Below the pieces are notes generated by a model, which was not told where the DNA came from, searched no databases, and worked only from the letters and a program-made list of their open reading frames with translations. The position numbers and the translations under genes were made by a program. Positions 51,964 through 61,153 of a stretch of 64,000 nucleotides of DNA are shown in pieces. The first letter of the stretch is position 1. Each line of letters starts with the position of its first letter. Source of the DNA: Protofrankia sp963555925 (GTDB taxonomy: Bacteria > Actinomycetota > Actinomycetes > Frankiales > Frankiaceae); assembly GCA_963555925.1 (NCBI GenBank), contig CAUVXJ010000056.1, positions 10,445-74,444 of the forward strand, read 5' to 3'.

Positions 51964-53715
51964 ATGAGCACTTTCCGCGTGTGGGTGCCAGAGGCCAAGA
52001 CGGTAGGTGTGATCACCGACAGTGGCGGCAGCGAGACCGTCCACGAGATGCTGGCCGACGACGGCGGTTGGTGGTGGGTGAACGTGCCCGCTGCGGGCCA
52101 CGGCACCGAGTACGCCTACCTGATCGACGGCGAGGCCGACGAACTGCCGGACCCTCGCGCCGCCGATCAGCCCCACGGCGTCCACGGTCGCTCCCGGCTC
52201 GTCGACCACTCCCTGTTCACCTGGACGGACAATGCCTGGCGAGGGGTGACGCTGGCCGGAAGCGTCCTCTATGAGCTGCACATCGGCACGTTCACCCCGG
52301 CCGGTACCTTCGACGCGGCCATCGAACGGCTCGACCACCTGGTGGCTCTCGGCGTGGACGCCGTCGAGCTGCTGCCCGTCAACGCCTTCGCGGGCCGCCA
52401 CGGCTGGGGCTATGACGGCGTCGGCCTGTTCGCCGTCCACGAGCCCTACGGCGGCTCGGACGGGCTCAAGCGGTTCGTCGACGCGGCCCACAGCCGGGGT
52501 ATCGGCGTGATCATGGACGTTGTCTACAACCATCTCGGGCCCGACGGGAACTACCTCGCCCGGTTCGGCCCCTACTTCACCGACTCCCGCGTCACACCCT
52601 GGGGACCGGCTGTCAATCTCGACGCCCCCGGCTCCGACGAGGTCCGGGCCTTCATCGTCGACAACGCGCTGGGCTGGCTGCGGCACTACCACTGCGACGG
52701 CCTGCGGCTGGACGCGGTGCACGCCTTCGCCGACGGCCGTGCCGTCCACATCCTCGAGGAGATCACCGTCGCGGTGCACCGGCTCGCCGCCCAGCAGCGC
52801 CGGCCGCTGTTCGTGATCGCCGAATCCGACCTCAACGACCCACGGCTGGTGACCACCCGCGATGCCGGTGGGCTCGGCTTGGACGCGCAGTGGTGCGACG
52901 ACGTGCACCATGCCATGTGGACAGCACTGTCGGGTGAACGCCAAGGCTACTACAGCGACTTCGGCAGTCTCGCGATCCTGGCCAAGGCGATGGAACGCGC
53001 CTTCGTCCATGACGGGACGTACTCGGCGTTCCGCGGGCGCTCCCACGGCCGTCCGGTGCCCAACCACCTCCCGGCGCATCGGTTCGTGACGTTCCTGCAG
53101 GACCACGACCAGGTCGGCAACCGGGCAATCGGCGACCGTGCCGGGCAGACGCTCAGCGCAGGGCTGCTGCGGGTGGGCGCCGCGCTCCTGTTGACCTCAC
53201 CGTTCACTCCGATGTTGTTCATGGGCGAGGAATGGGGGGCGAGCACACCGTGGCAGTTCTTCAGTGACCACACCGCACCCGGGCTGGCCGACGCCGTCCG
53301 CAAGGGTCGCCGGGGCGAGTTCGCCGCGCACGGCTGGGGGCCCGACGAGATCCCCGATCCACAGGACGAGACGACATTCGTCCGCTCGAAACTGGACTGG
53401 ACGGAACTACGGACTCCGCGCCACGCCGGTCTGCTGAAGTGGTACCGGCGCCTGACCACCCTGCGCCGGACCCTGCCCGACCTCACCAACCCGGACCTGT
53501 CCTGCGTACGCGCCAGCTTCGACGAGGACGCCCGGTGGTTCGTGCTGCGCCGCGGCCAGGTCGCGGTCGTGTGCAACCTCGCACCACGGCGCCAACCGGT
53601 ACCGGTCGAGGGCGTGCCGTTTGACGTGCCGGCCGCGTCCGCCAGCGGGTTCACCTATATGCCGGGCCGTATCGAGCTCGACGGGGAATCAGTGGTGATC
53701 GCCCGCCTGCTGTGA
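51964..53715 (+). CDS. treZ: Malto-oligosyltrehalose trehalohydrolase TreZ
   Basis: 583 aa, GH13. Cleaves trehalose from the end made by TreY. N-terminal beta domain (FRVWVPEAKTVGVI), then YELHIGTFTPAGTFDAAIERLDHLVALGV, WGYDGVGLFAVHEPYGG, catalytic Asp in DGLRLDAVHAF and Glu in VIAESDLND, and VTFLQDHDQVGNRA. C-terminal domain ends VPAASASGFTYMPG. The ATG follows AGGA with short spacing. Third gene of the TreXYZ route; trehalose protects actinobacterial spores and vesicles against stress (family knowledge). Confidence 0.95.
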   Translation: MSTFRVWVPEAKTVGVITDSGGSETVHEMLADDGGWWWVNVPAAGHGTEYAYLIDGEADELPDPRAADQPHGVHGRSRLVDHSLFTWTDNAWRGVTLAGSVLYELHIGTFTPAGTFDAAIERLDHLVALGVDAVELLPVNAFAGRHGWGYDGVGLFAVHEPYGGSDGLKRFVDAAHSRGIGVIMDVVYNHLGPDGNYLARFGPYFTDSRVTPWGPAVNLDAPGSDEVRAFIVDNALGWLRHYHCDGLRLDAVHAFADGRAVHILEEITVAVHRLAAQQRRPLFVIAESDLNDPRLVTTRDAGGLGLDAQWCDDVHHAMWTALSGERQGYYSDFGSLAILAKAMERAFVHDGTYSAFRGRSHGRPVPNHLPAHRFVTFLQDHDQVGNRAIGDRAGQTLSAGLLRVGAALLLTSPFTPMLFMGEEWGASTPWQFFSDHTAPGLADAVRKGRRGEFAAHGWGPDEIPDPQDETTFVRSKLDWTELRTPRHAGLLKWYRRLTTLRRTLPDLTNPDLSCVRASFDEDARWFVLRRGQVAVVCNLAPRRQPVPVEGVPFDVPAASASGFTYMPGRIELDGESVVIARLL

Positions 53716-53740
53716 GCCGGCTTGCTGTGAGCCGACCGGG

Positions 53741-53851
53741 TCAACGCCGACGGTCGCGGCGTTCGGTTCGGGACAGCACCGCGTACAAGAGGCCGAGAAT
53801 GCCTACGGCTATCAGTAGCACGACGACCAGCAGCATCACATAGGTCGTCAT
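53741..53851 (-). CDS. Possible 36-aa single-pass membrane protein
   Basis: ATG at 53851, with AAAGGA 11 nt upstream, encodes MTTYVMLLVVVLLIAV, GILGLLYAVLSRTERRDRRR and stop. A single strong membrane helix with a basic cytoplasmic end (RTERRDRRR) is the classic layout of small membrane proteins. The frame stays open to 53974 but upstream codons look random. It lies between treZ (convergent) and zapE. No family recognised. Confidence 0.5.
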   Translation of the reverse strand: MTTYVMLLVVVLLIAVGILGLLYAVLSRTERRDRRR

Positions 53852-54010
53852 ACGTACAACCGTCCTTTCAGGCCGAGCTCGAGGCGGCGAACGTCCGACA
53901 CCAGACACCCACGACACCTCGGGGTCACCGGTACCGCACCCCGTCAGTATCCCGTTCGGGTGACGGCTGCACATCTCGCGGTCCGGTCATCCACCGGATC
54001 ATCCGGCAGC

Positions 54011-54046
54011 ACCGGTGCCGGTGCCGGTGCCGGTGCCGGTGCCGGG
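54011..54046. repeat. GGTGCC hexanucleotide repeat
   Basis: Five uninterrupted GGTGCC units just downstream of the zapE stop (minus strand), next to the small membrane-protein frame. Prone to slippage. Confidence 0.85.
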
Positions 54047-54053
54047 AAACGGG

Positions 54054-55184
54054 TTACGACGCCTTGGCGCTGCCTTCCCAGACTGCCAGGTCGTCGGACC
54101 CGCCGTCGCGGGCCAACGCCGACAACCGCGAAATCGCGCGCTGGAACTTCTTGCGATGCGGCCCGGCCAGCATCTCAGCCGAGAACAGTTCGTTGAAGGG
54201 TTGGCCGGATGCCACGACCGGAATCGATCGGTCGTAGAGACGGTCGGCGAGGACGACGAGCCGCAGCGCCATCGCCTGGTCGGAGACCGCGGTGACGCCG
54301 TGCAGGCAGAACAGTCCGACATCGTCGACGAGCGCGCCGTAGCGGGACGGGTGCAACCGGCCGAGGTGGGCGCACAGTTCGGCGAAGCCGTCCTCGCTGG
54401 CACCGAGGGTCACCGCGGCACGACGAGTTATCTCATCGTCGCTGTGAGGAGCAGGCGGCTTCGGCAGGCCACGATGGCGGAAGTCCTCGCCAGAGATCCG
54501 CAGAATGTCGAACCGCGACGACAGCCCCTGGATCTCGCGCAGGAAGTCATCCGCGCCGAACCGACCGGCACCGAGATCTTCCGGCTGGGTGTTGCTGGTC
54601 GCGGCCAGGTGCACACCCGCCTCGACGAGCCTGGTCAGCAACGTGGAGACGAGGACCGTGTCACCGGGGTCGTCCAGCTCGAACTCGTCGATCGCCAGCA
54701 GCCGTAGGCCGGACAGGGCGTCCACGGTCCGGGCGAACCCCAGCGCGCCGACCAGCGAAGTGATCTCCACGAACGTCCCGTATGCCTTGGGGCCCGGCAC
54801 CGCGTGCCACAGCGACGCGAGCAGGTGGGTCTTGCCGACCCCGAACCCGCCGTCGAGATAGACCCCCGGACGCGTACCCCCCGCATCCGACCCGCCGCCG
54901 GCGTCATCCCGGCGGCCCCCATCCCGGCGGCTCAGATCACGGCGTCCGAACCGGAACAGGCCACGGCCGCCGGCGCCGCCCGAACCCCGGGCTCGGGTCC
55001 CGCCCGACGCGACCCGGTCGGCGAACCGGCCCAGCGCCGCGACGGCACCGACCTGGCTCGGCTCGCCGGGATCCGGCCGGTAGGTCACGAAGCGGACGTC
55101 ATTGAACCGTGGCGGTGGAACGAGGGCCGCGACCAGATCGTCCGGACGTACCTCGGGATGGCGGTCTACCAGGCGCTCCGGCAT
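54054..55184 (-). CDS. zapE: AFG1/ZapE-family ATPase
   Basis: 376 aa. A P-loop ATPase related to E. coli ZapE (septum-associated) and mitochondrial AFG1. Walker A GGFGVGKTHLLAS, Walker B LLAIDEFELDDP, and ATSNTQPEDLGAGRF are present. The N-terminal 90 residues contain a Gly/Arg/Asp-rich insertion (SGGAGGRGLFRFGRRDLSRRD) not typical of the family. Pairing with the RibD-like gene in divergent orientation mirrors mycobacterial Rv2670c-Rv2671. Confidence 0.9.
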   Translation of the reverse strand: MPERLVDRHPEVRPDDLVAALVPPPRFNDVRFVTYRPDPGEPSQVGAVAALGRFADRVASGGTRARGSGGAGGRGLFRFGRRDLSRRDGGRRDDAGGGSDAGGTRPGVYLDGGFGVGKTHLLASLWHAVPGPKAYGTFVEITSLVGALGFARTVDALSGLRLLAIDEFELDDPGDTVLVSTLLTRLVEAGVHLAATSNTQPEDLGAGRFGADDFLREIQGLSSRFDILRISGEDFRHRGLPKPPAPHSDDEITRRAAVTLGASEDGFAELCAHLGRLHPSRYGALVDDVGLFCLHGVTAVSDQAMALRLVVLADRLYDRSIPVVASGQPFNELFSAEMLAGPHRKKFQRAISRLSALARDGGSDDLAVWEGSAKAS

Positions 55185-55356
55185 GTTTTCACCCTACGGA
55201 GACACCACCGGTCGATGACGCCCGGAGAAGTGCCCCGCGAGGTAACTCACACCATTTCACGCTGAACACCGTGATATGCAACAGCCCACGCTACGAGCAA
55301 TCAGCCGGCAACGGGTCGAATGTCGAATAGAGTCTGCGTCGAATAGAGTCTGGCGA

Positions 55357-56082
55357 GTGCGCCGGTTGCCGTCCCCTGATGACGTCGATCTGGATGCCTG
55401 CTACCGCCTACCGGCGGTCGCCGTCGGTGGTGTGCACGTCCGATCGAACTTCGTCTCGTCCCTCGACGGTGGCGCCGAGGTGGACGGTCGTTCCGGCGGT
55501 CTCGGCGGCAGTGCCGACCGCCGGGTCTTTCGCATGCTGCGCTGGCTCGCCGACGTCGTCCTCGTCGGCGCCGGCACCGCGATCGCCGAGGACTACGGGC
55601 CGGTCGTGGTGCCACCGGAGCGCCGCGATCGACGGCTCGCAGCCGGGCAGGCCCCGATCCCGCCGGTGGCGGTCGTCTCCGGCAGCCTGCGGCTCGACCC
55701 GTCCGCCCGGCTGTTCAGCGCGGACGTGCGTCCGCTCGTGCTCACCTGCCGGGCCGCGCCGGCTGACCGGTACCGCGACCTCGCGGCCGTCGCCGACATG
55801 CTGGTCTGCGGCGACGAGACAGTGGATCTCGCGACGGCACTGCATGCGCTCGCCGGGCGGGGACTGGGACGCGTGCTGTGCGAAGGCGGACCATCGCTGC
55901 ACGCGTCCCTCGCCGGCGCAGACCTTCTCGATGAGTTGTGCCTGACACTTGCCCCGTTACTCGCCGGCCCCGACCACGCCCGGATCGTCGGCGGCGCCCA
56001 TTGGCCGAAGCCCGTCACGATGACACTCGGTCACGTTCTCGAGGAAGACGGCAGCCTGTTCCTGCGCTACCTGCGTCGCTGA
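55357..56082 (+). CDS. RibD C-terminal-type (dihydrofolate reductase-like) reductase
   Basis: 241 aa pyrimidine reductase/DHFR-fold protein without the deaminase domain, by resemblance and context like mycobacterial Rv2671. VHVRSNFVSSLDGGAEVDGRSGGL, DVVLVGAGTAIAEDYGPV and GLGRVLCEGGPSLHASLAGADLLDELCLTLAPLLAG are conserved NADPH- and substrate-site blocks. GTG 55357 is chosen; the open frame reaches back to 55276. A 15-nt direct repeat, GTCGAATAGAGTCTG, lies at 55322-55336 and 55338-55352, directly before the start. Confidence 0.88.
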   Translation: MRRLPSPDDVDLDACYRLPAVAVGGVHVRSNFVSSLDGGAEVDGRSGGLGGSADRRVFRMLRWLADVVLVGAGTAIAEDYGPVVVPPERRDRRLAAGQAPIPPVAVVSGSLRLDPSARLFSADVRPLVLTCRAAPADRYRDLAAVADMLVCGDETVDLATALHALAGRGLGRVLCEGGPSLHASLAGADLLDELCLTLAPLLAGPDHARIVGGAHWPKPVTMTLGHVLEEDGSLFLRYLRR

Positions 56083-56115
56083 ATCATGTGCGTCGCTGAA
56101 GCTCCGAGGACATAC

Positions 56116-57360
56116 CTACAGAATCATGCCGGCGGCGACCGTGGACCCGGTCGCCTCGTCGACGAGAATGACGCTCCCGGTCGTCCGGTTACGCCGGTAC
56201 GGATCGAAGCACAGCGGTGTCGTGGTCCGCACCGTCACCCGGCCGATGTCGTTGAGCCGCAGCTCCGACACGCTCTCGTCGCGGTGCAGCGTGTCGACGT
56301 CGACCCGGTAGGCGATGTTCTTCAGCACGCTGCGCACGGACCGGGTCGTGTGCTTGATCCCGAGCCTGGCTCTGGCCCGCAGCGGCGCGTCCGCCATCCA
56401 GCACACCATCATGTCGATGTCCTGGCCGACCGTTGGCTGGTTCGCCGGTCGGGCGAGCATGTCCCCGCGGGAGACATCAAGATCGTCTTCGAGACGGACC
56501 GTTACCGACATCGGCGCGAAGGCTTCGGCGACCGGTCCGTCAAAGGTGTCGATGGCCGCTATCCGCGAGGTCAGACCGGACGGCAGGACGATCACGTCAT
56601 CCCCGGGCTTGAGAATGCCACCGGCGACCTGGCCTGCATAACCGCGGTAGTCGTGCAGGTCCTCCGATCGCGGCCGGACCACCCACTGCACCGGGAAGCG
56701 CACGTCGATGAGGTTGCGGTCGGAGGCGATGTGCAGCTCCTCCAGGTGGTGCAGCAACGAGGTGCCCTCGTACCAGGGTGTGCTCGGCGAGCGGGACACG
56801 ATGTTGTCCCCACCGAGCGCCGAAACCGGGATCGTCGCGACGTCGACGATCTCGAGCTTGGCGGCGAACCCCCGGAACTCACTTTTGATCTTTTCGAACA
56901 CATCCTCGTCGAACCCGACGAGGTCCATCTTGTTCACGCACAGCACCAGGTGTGGGACGCGCAGCAGCGAGGCCAGAAAGGCGTGCCGCCGGGTCTGTTG
57001 CAGCACGCCCTTACGCGCATCCACCAGCAACAGTGCCAGATCGGCGGTGGACGCCCCGGTGACCATGTTGCGGGTGTACTGGACGTGCCCAGGGGTGTCG
57101 GCGAGGATGAACGACCGCTTCGGCGTGGCGAAGTACCGGTATGCGACGTCGATCGTGATGCCCTGTTCCCGCTCGGCTCGCAGCCCGTCGGTGAGCAGCG
57201 CCAGGTCGACGTAGGCATCGCCCCGCTCGCGGCTGGTGCGCTCCACCGCTGCCAGCTGGTCGGTGAACAGCGACTTGGTGTCGAAGAGCAGGCGTCCGAT
57301 CAGTGTGGACTTGCCGTCGTCGACAGAACCAGCGGTGGCGACCCGCAGCAGCTCCCCCAT
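56116..57360 (-). CDS. cysN: Sulfate adenylyltransferase subunit 1 CysN
   Basis: 414 aa GTPase subunit of ATP sulfurylase. GTP hydrolysis drives APS formation by CysD. EF-Tu-like motifs: GSVDDGKST, DTPGHVQYTRNMVTGAS and CVNKMD, then two beta-barrel domains (PVQWVVRP onward). There is no fused APS kinase; the kinase is a separate gene upstream. ATG 57360 has GGGGGAG 8 nt upstream. It follows cysD after 16 nt; the spacer and start carry a direct repeat CAGCTCCCCCATCAGAA. Confidence 0.95.
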   Translation of the reverse strand: MGELLRVATAGSVDDGKSTLIGRLLFDTKSLFTDQLAAVERTSRERGDAYVDLALLTDGLRAEREQGITIDVAYRYFATPKRSFILADTPGHVQYTRNMVTGASTADLALLLVDARKGVLQQTRRHAFLASLLRVPHLVLCVNKMDLVGFDEDVFEKIKSEFRGFAAKLEIVDVATIPVSALGGDNIVSRSPSTPWYEGTSLLHHLEELHIASDRNLIDVRFPVQWVVRPRSEDLHDYRGYAGQVAGGILKPGDDVIVLPSGLTSRIAAIDTFDGPVAEAFAPMSVTVRLEDDLDVSRGDMLARPANQPTVGQDIDMMVCWMADAPLRARARLGIKHTTRSVRSVLKNIAYRVDVDTLHRDESVSELRLNDIGRVTVRTTTPLCFDPYRRNRTTGSVILVDEATGSTVAAGMIL

Positions 57361-57376
57361 CAGAACAGCTCCCCCA

Positions 57377-58291
57377 TCAGAAGTAGCCTTCCCGTTTGCG
57401 GTCCTCCATGGCAGCTTCGCTGACCCGGTCGTCTGCGCGGGTCGCGCCGCGTTCGGTGATCCTGCTGGCCGCCACCTCGGCGATCACCTCGTCGATCGTC
57501 GCCGCGGTCGACGCGATCGCCCCGGTGCAGGACATGTCCCCCACGGTGCGGTAACGCACCTGACGCGCAACGGCGCGCTCCCCGTCCAGCGGCGGCGTCA
57601 GGGCAGTCACCGCGAGCAGCATCCCGTCCCGTTCAACCACCTCACGGGTGTGCGCATAGTAGATCGACGGGATCTCCAGGTTCTCCTGCGCGATGTAGCG
57701 CCAGATGTCGAGTTCCGTCCAGTTCGATAGCGGAAAGACCCGGATGTGCTCGCCCGGACGGTGCCGCCCGTTGTAGAGCGACCACAGCTCGGGACGCTGG
57801 TTCTTCGGATCCCACTGGCCGAACTCGTCCCGGAAGGAGTAGACGCGCTCCTTGGCCCGGGCCTTCTCCTCGTCACGACGGGCCCCGCCGAACACCGCGT
57901 CGAACTTGTTCGCCTCGATGGTGTCCAACAGCACCGGCGTCTGCAGCTGGTTGCGGGACGCGCCCGGCCGGGTGTCTTCGGTGATCGCTCCGACATCGAT
58001 CGCATCCTGGACGGATCCGACGACGAGGCGGGCCGCCAGCTGCGCCACCCGGACATCGCGGAACTGCATCACCTCGCTGAAGTTGTGGCCGGTGTCAATG
58101 TGGACCAGCGGAAACGGCAGCTTCGCCGGCCAGAACGCCTTCTGGGCGACCCGGAGCATGACGATCGAGTCCTTGCCGCCGGAGAACAGCAGCGCGGGAC
58201 GCTCGAACTCGGCCACCACCTCCCGAAAGATGTGGACCGCCTCCGCCTCGAGCATCTGCAGATGGGTGAGTTCGTAGCCCGTGACAGGCAC
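57377..58291 (-). CDS. cysD: Sulfate adenylyltransferase subunit 2 CysD
   Basis: 304 aa catalytic subunit making APS from sulfate and ATP. PP-loop LLFSGGKDSIVML, then KLPFPLVHIDTGHNFSEVMQFRD, VFGGARRDEEKARAKERVYSFRD and FPLSNWTELDIWRYI are typical. GTG 58291 has GGGGGGA 6 nt upstream; the frame is open to 58351. It forms an operon with cysN. Confidence 0.95.
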   Translation of the reverse strand: MPVTGYELTHLQMLEAEAVHIFREVVAEFERPALLFSGGKDSIVMLRVAQKAFWPAKLPFPLVHIDTGHNFSEVMQFRDVRVAQLAARLVVGSVQDAIDVGAITEDTRPGASRNQLQTPVLLDTIEANKFDAVFGGARRDEEKARAKERVYSFRDEFGQWDPKNQRPELWSLYNGRHRPGEHIRVFPLSNWTELDIWRYIAQENLEIPSIYYAHTREVVERDGMLLAVTALTPPLDGERAVARQVRYRTVGDMSCTGAIASTAATIDEVIAEVAASRITERGATRADDRVSEAAMEDRKREGYF

Positions 58292-58411
58292 GCGGAATCC
58301 CCCCGTCGACCCCAGTGGACAACATCGATAGATGACAACGCCGGTGGACATCCGGCGGATATCAGCCCAACGTAGCCGAGGGACCGGTGCCCAGGACAGC
58401 GAAGCGACAGC

Positions 58412-58446
58412 GGATCACGGATCACGGATCACGGATCACGGATCAA
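58412..58446. repeat. GGATCAC heptanucleotide repeat at the cysQ stop
   Basis: Four exact GGATCAC units and one variant (GGATCAA). The cysQ stop codon (58429-58431) lies inside the tract, so a change in copy number would alter the C-terminus or stop position. Confidence 0.85.
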
Positions 58447-59277
58447 CGCCAGGATGGGCCCGGCCAGGTCCGGGCGGCAGACCAGCAGGTCCGGCAGGAG
58501 CGGATCCGGTCGGTTGTAGACCAGCGGCGATCCATCCAGCCTGCTGGCGTGCAGGCCGGCCGCGCGGGCGACGGCAACCGGTGCGGCCGAGTCCCACTCG
58601 TACTGGCCGCCGGCGTGCAGGTAGGCGTCGGCGTCGCCACGGACGACAGCCGCGACCTTCGCTCCGGCGGAACCGACCGGCACAACCGAGCCGCCCAACG
58701 CCGCGGCCACCGCGCCGACCACCGCCGGCGCCCTGGTTCGGCTGGCCACCAGCCGCGGGCCACCCACCGGCGTGGGACGGTCCGGCAACGGCGCACCGGT
58801 CGCCAACGTGACGCCCTGCGCCGGCAGGGCGACCGCCCCCACGACCAGGTCGCCGTCCTCCCACAGCGCGACGTGCACGGCCCAGTCGAGCCGGCCCTGC
58901 TCGCCGAACTCACGGGTTCCGTCCAACGGATCGATGATCCATACCCGCCGGGCGGTCAGCCGCGCCGGGTCGTCGACCGCTTCCTCTGAGAGGACCGCGT
59001 CATGCCGACGATGCCGGGCGAGGGCGCCCGCGAGCCATTCCTGTGACCGGGCGTCACCAGCGTCCCGCAGTACGGCCGGGTCGTCGAAGCCCAGTTCCGC
59101 TCGGACCCGCACCAGGAGATCGCCCGCGCCGGTGGCCAGGCGCGCCGCCAGAACGGCGTCGGTGAGTTCCTGATGCTCCGCCGTGGCGGTGTGATCGTCG
59201 GTCGACCCGCCGGCCGGCCCCGTTCGGTGGTGCTCAGCCGGGTCGGCCGGACGGCTGCTGTCGTCGGTGTTCACCAC
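58429..59277 (-). CDS. cysQ: 3'(2'),5'-bisphosphate nucleotidase CysQ-like
   Basis: 282 aa inositol-monophosphatase fold enzyme that removes the 3'-phosphate of PAP or PAPS. Metal-site motifs SEEAVDDPARL, WIIDPLDGTREFGE and, further on, YEWDSAAPVAVARAAG are clear. The N-terminal 40 residues are polar and variable. Context with cysD, cysN and the APS kinase gene fits control of the PAPS pool. GTG 59277 or 59274. Confidence 0.9.
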   Translation of the reverse strand: MVNTDDSSRPADPAEHHRTGPAGGSTDDHTATAEHQELTDAVLAARLATGAGDLLVRVRAELGFDDPAVLRDAGDARSQEWLAGALARHRRHDAVLSEEAVDDPARLTARRVWIIDPLDGTREFGEQGRLDWAVHVALWEDGDLVVGAVALPAQGVTLATGAPLPDRPTPVGGPRLVASRTRAPAVVGAVAAALGGSVVPVGSAGAKVAAVVRGDADAYLHAGGQYEWDSAAPVAVARAAGLHASRLDGSPLVYNRPDPLLPDLLVCRPDLAGPILALIRDP

Positions 59278-59398
59278 TGGCAGTCTGCCACCGGTCGGAC
59301 AGCCACCAGGTCGACGGTCGAGGCAGGACTACAACCACCTCAGCCCGTCCCCAGCCCGTTGCCATGGCAGAACGGACGTCAACGGCTACGGTCAGGGT

Positions 59399-60991
59399 GT
59401 GCCCACCATCCGGGAGAGGACCGCGCTGCTGGTCGACGAGGCGCGCGCAACGGAACTGACCGAGGCGTCGCTGCACTGGCCGTCACTGACGCTGACGGCC
59501 GCGCAGCTTGCCGACCTTGAGCTCCTGCTGTCCAGCGGGTGCCTGAGCCACCACGTCCCGGGTGTGACCGACGATGCCTACGACGGCCCGGTGCGGATGC
59601 CGCGGCACACCGTTGACGTCGCCGACGCCCACGCGCTGACCAGCGAGAGCACCGAGAAACCGCGCCCTGGGGTGACGGTCGCGCTGAGGGACTCCGAAGG
59701 CGTGATGATTGCCGCGCTGCGAGTGACCGATGTGGCCGGGTCGGCGCTGTCGGGCGTCGTCGAAGGACTACAGCTGCCCGATCACCCCGACTACCCCGAA
59801 CTGCGGTTCACCCCCGCGGCGTTGCGGGCGGAACTGCTCGGACGCGGGTGGTTCACACCGACCGACCCGGAGCCCACCGCGCTGTGGGTCGACGGCCTGC
59901 TCCACACCGCGGACCTCGACCGGATCGAAGCCCTCGCCGCGGACGGGAACACCGTTGTGGTCCTCGCTCCGGCCGGTGGGGCGGATCCCGCCGACGCTCG
60001 CCACCACCTGCGGGTACGGTGCCTGCGGGCGGCGCTCGCCACACTGATCGACGTTCGGGCCATGCTCGTCCTGGTGCCCGTGCGGGCGATGCCTCGGCTG
60101 ACCGAGGCGGTCGCCCTCGGCCCCGACAACACGGTCCGGGTCGGACCCACCACCGGTGACCAGGTAAGCGACAATCAGATAAGTGACAATCAGGTAACGA
60201 ATCACCAGCCCGCCGGCCACCGGGAGGCCGACGATCGGGAGACCGAGCCTGCCCTGGCCGCGGAAATCATCCACCGGACGCAGGTCGCGGTCGCCTACGG
60301 GCTCGGTTCGGTCATCGTCGGACCGGCGCCGAGCGCACCGGGGGCAAGCGCGCTGGGACTACTCCTCGACCGCGGAACACGGCTACCGCCGGTGCTCACA
60401 CCGCCCGCGGTCGCCGCCGAGCTGGTCCGCGCACAGCCACCGCGGGCCGAGCGGGGACTTACCGTGATGTTCACCGGTCTGTCCGGATCGGGCAAGTCGA
60501 CCGTGGCCGGGCTGCTCGTCTGCCGACTGTTGGAACGCGGTGACCGACGGGTGACGCTGCTCGACGGCGATGTCGTCCGACTGCACCTGTCCAGGGGACT
60601 CGGCTTCTCCCGCGAGGACCGGAACACCAACGTCGCGCGGATCGGCTTCGTCGCCGCGGCCGTCACGGCCGCCGGCGGCACCGCGGTATGCGCGCCGATC
60701 GCCCCCTACGACACGGTCCGCCGCCAGGTCAGGACGATGGTCGAGGACAGCGGAGGCGGGTTCGTCCTGGTCCATGTGGCCACCCCGCTGGAGATCTGCG
60801 AGGCCCGCGACCGCAAGGGTCTGTACGCAAAAGCCCGCGCCGGCATCATCCCGACCTTTACCGGCGTATCCGACCCGTACGAGGAACCCGCGGACGCCGA
60901 GATCGTCATCGACACCACGCAGACATCCTCCCAGGACGCCGTGCAGACCATCCTCGATCACCTCCACGCCCACGGTTGGCTCATGCCCTGA
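59399..60991 (+). CDS. cysC: APS kinase with degenerate N-terminal sulfurylase-like domain
   Basis: 530 aa. The last about 190 residues are a complete APS kinase: P-loop MFTGLSGSGKSTVAGLL, DGDVVRLHLSRGLGFSREDRNTN, PYDTVRRQ and GLYAKARAGIIPTFTGVSDPYE; it makes PAPS from APS. The first about 330 residues look like a PUA/ATP-sulfurylase-type domain (LTLTAAQLADLELLLSSG, VTVALRDSEGVMIAAL) but lack the QxRNP and HxGH catalytic motifs, so they are probably structural or regulatory. A linker repeats DNQ (VSDNQISDNQV). GTG 59399 is chosen. It is divergent from cysQ. Confidence 0.9.
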   Translation: MPTIRERTALLVDEARATELTEASLHWPSLTLTAAQLADLELLLSSGCLSHHVPGVTDDAYDGPVRMPRHTVDVADAHALTSESTEKPRPGVTVALRDSEGVMIAALRVTDVAGSALSGVVEGLQLPDHPDYPELRFTPAALRAELLGRGWFTPTDPEPTALWVDGLLHTADLDRIEALAADGNTVVVLAPAGGADPADARHHLRVRCLRAALATLIDVRAMLVLVPVRAMPRLTEAVALGPDNTVRVGPTTGDQVSDNQISDNQVTNHQPAGHREADDRETEPALAAEIIHRTQVAVAYGLGSVIVGPAPSAPGASALGLLLDRGTRLPPVLTPPAVAAELVRAQPPRAERGLTVMFTGLSGSGKSTVAGLLVCRLLERGDRRVTLLDGDVVRLHLSRGLGFSREDRNTNVARIGFVAAAVTAAGGTAVCAPIAPYDTVRRQVRTMVEDSGGGFVLVHVATPLEICEARDRKGLYAKARAGIIPTFTGVSDPYEEPADAEIVIDTTQTSSQDAVQTILDHLHAHGWLMP

Positions 60992-61153
60992 CAGCGCGGC
61001 TCGCCACCGGGTTTTTTCGCCGCGGGCGTGCGGGCGGACGCCATCCGGGTAGGCCTCGGGTGACCAAAGCGCCTCCCGATACACCGTGCGGGGGCACCCG
61101 GGGTGACCAGACGTGGACGAACGCCGCCACGGCGGTCGTCGGAGGAACAACCC

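Noticed and set aside
61000..61153. HspR or HrcA operator upstream of dnaK
   Set aside because: No CTTGAGT-N7-ACTCAAG or CIRCE-like inverted repeat could be found in the gap.
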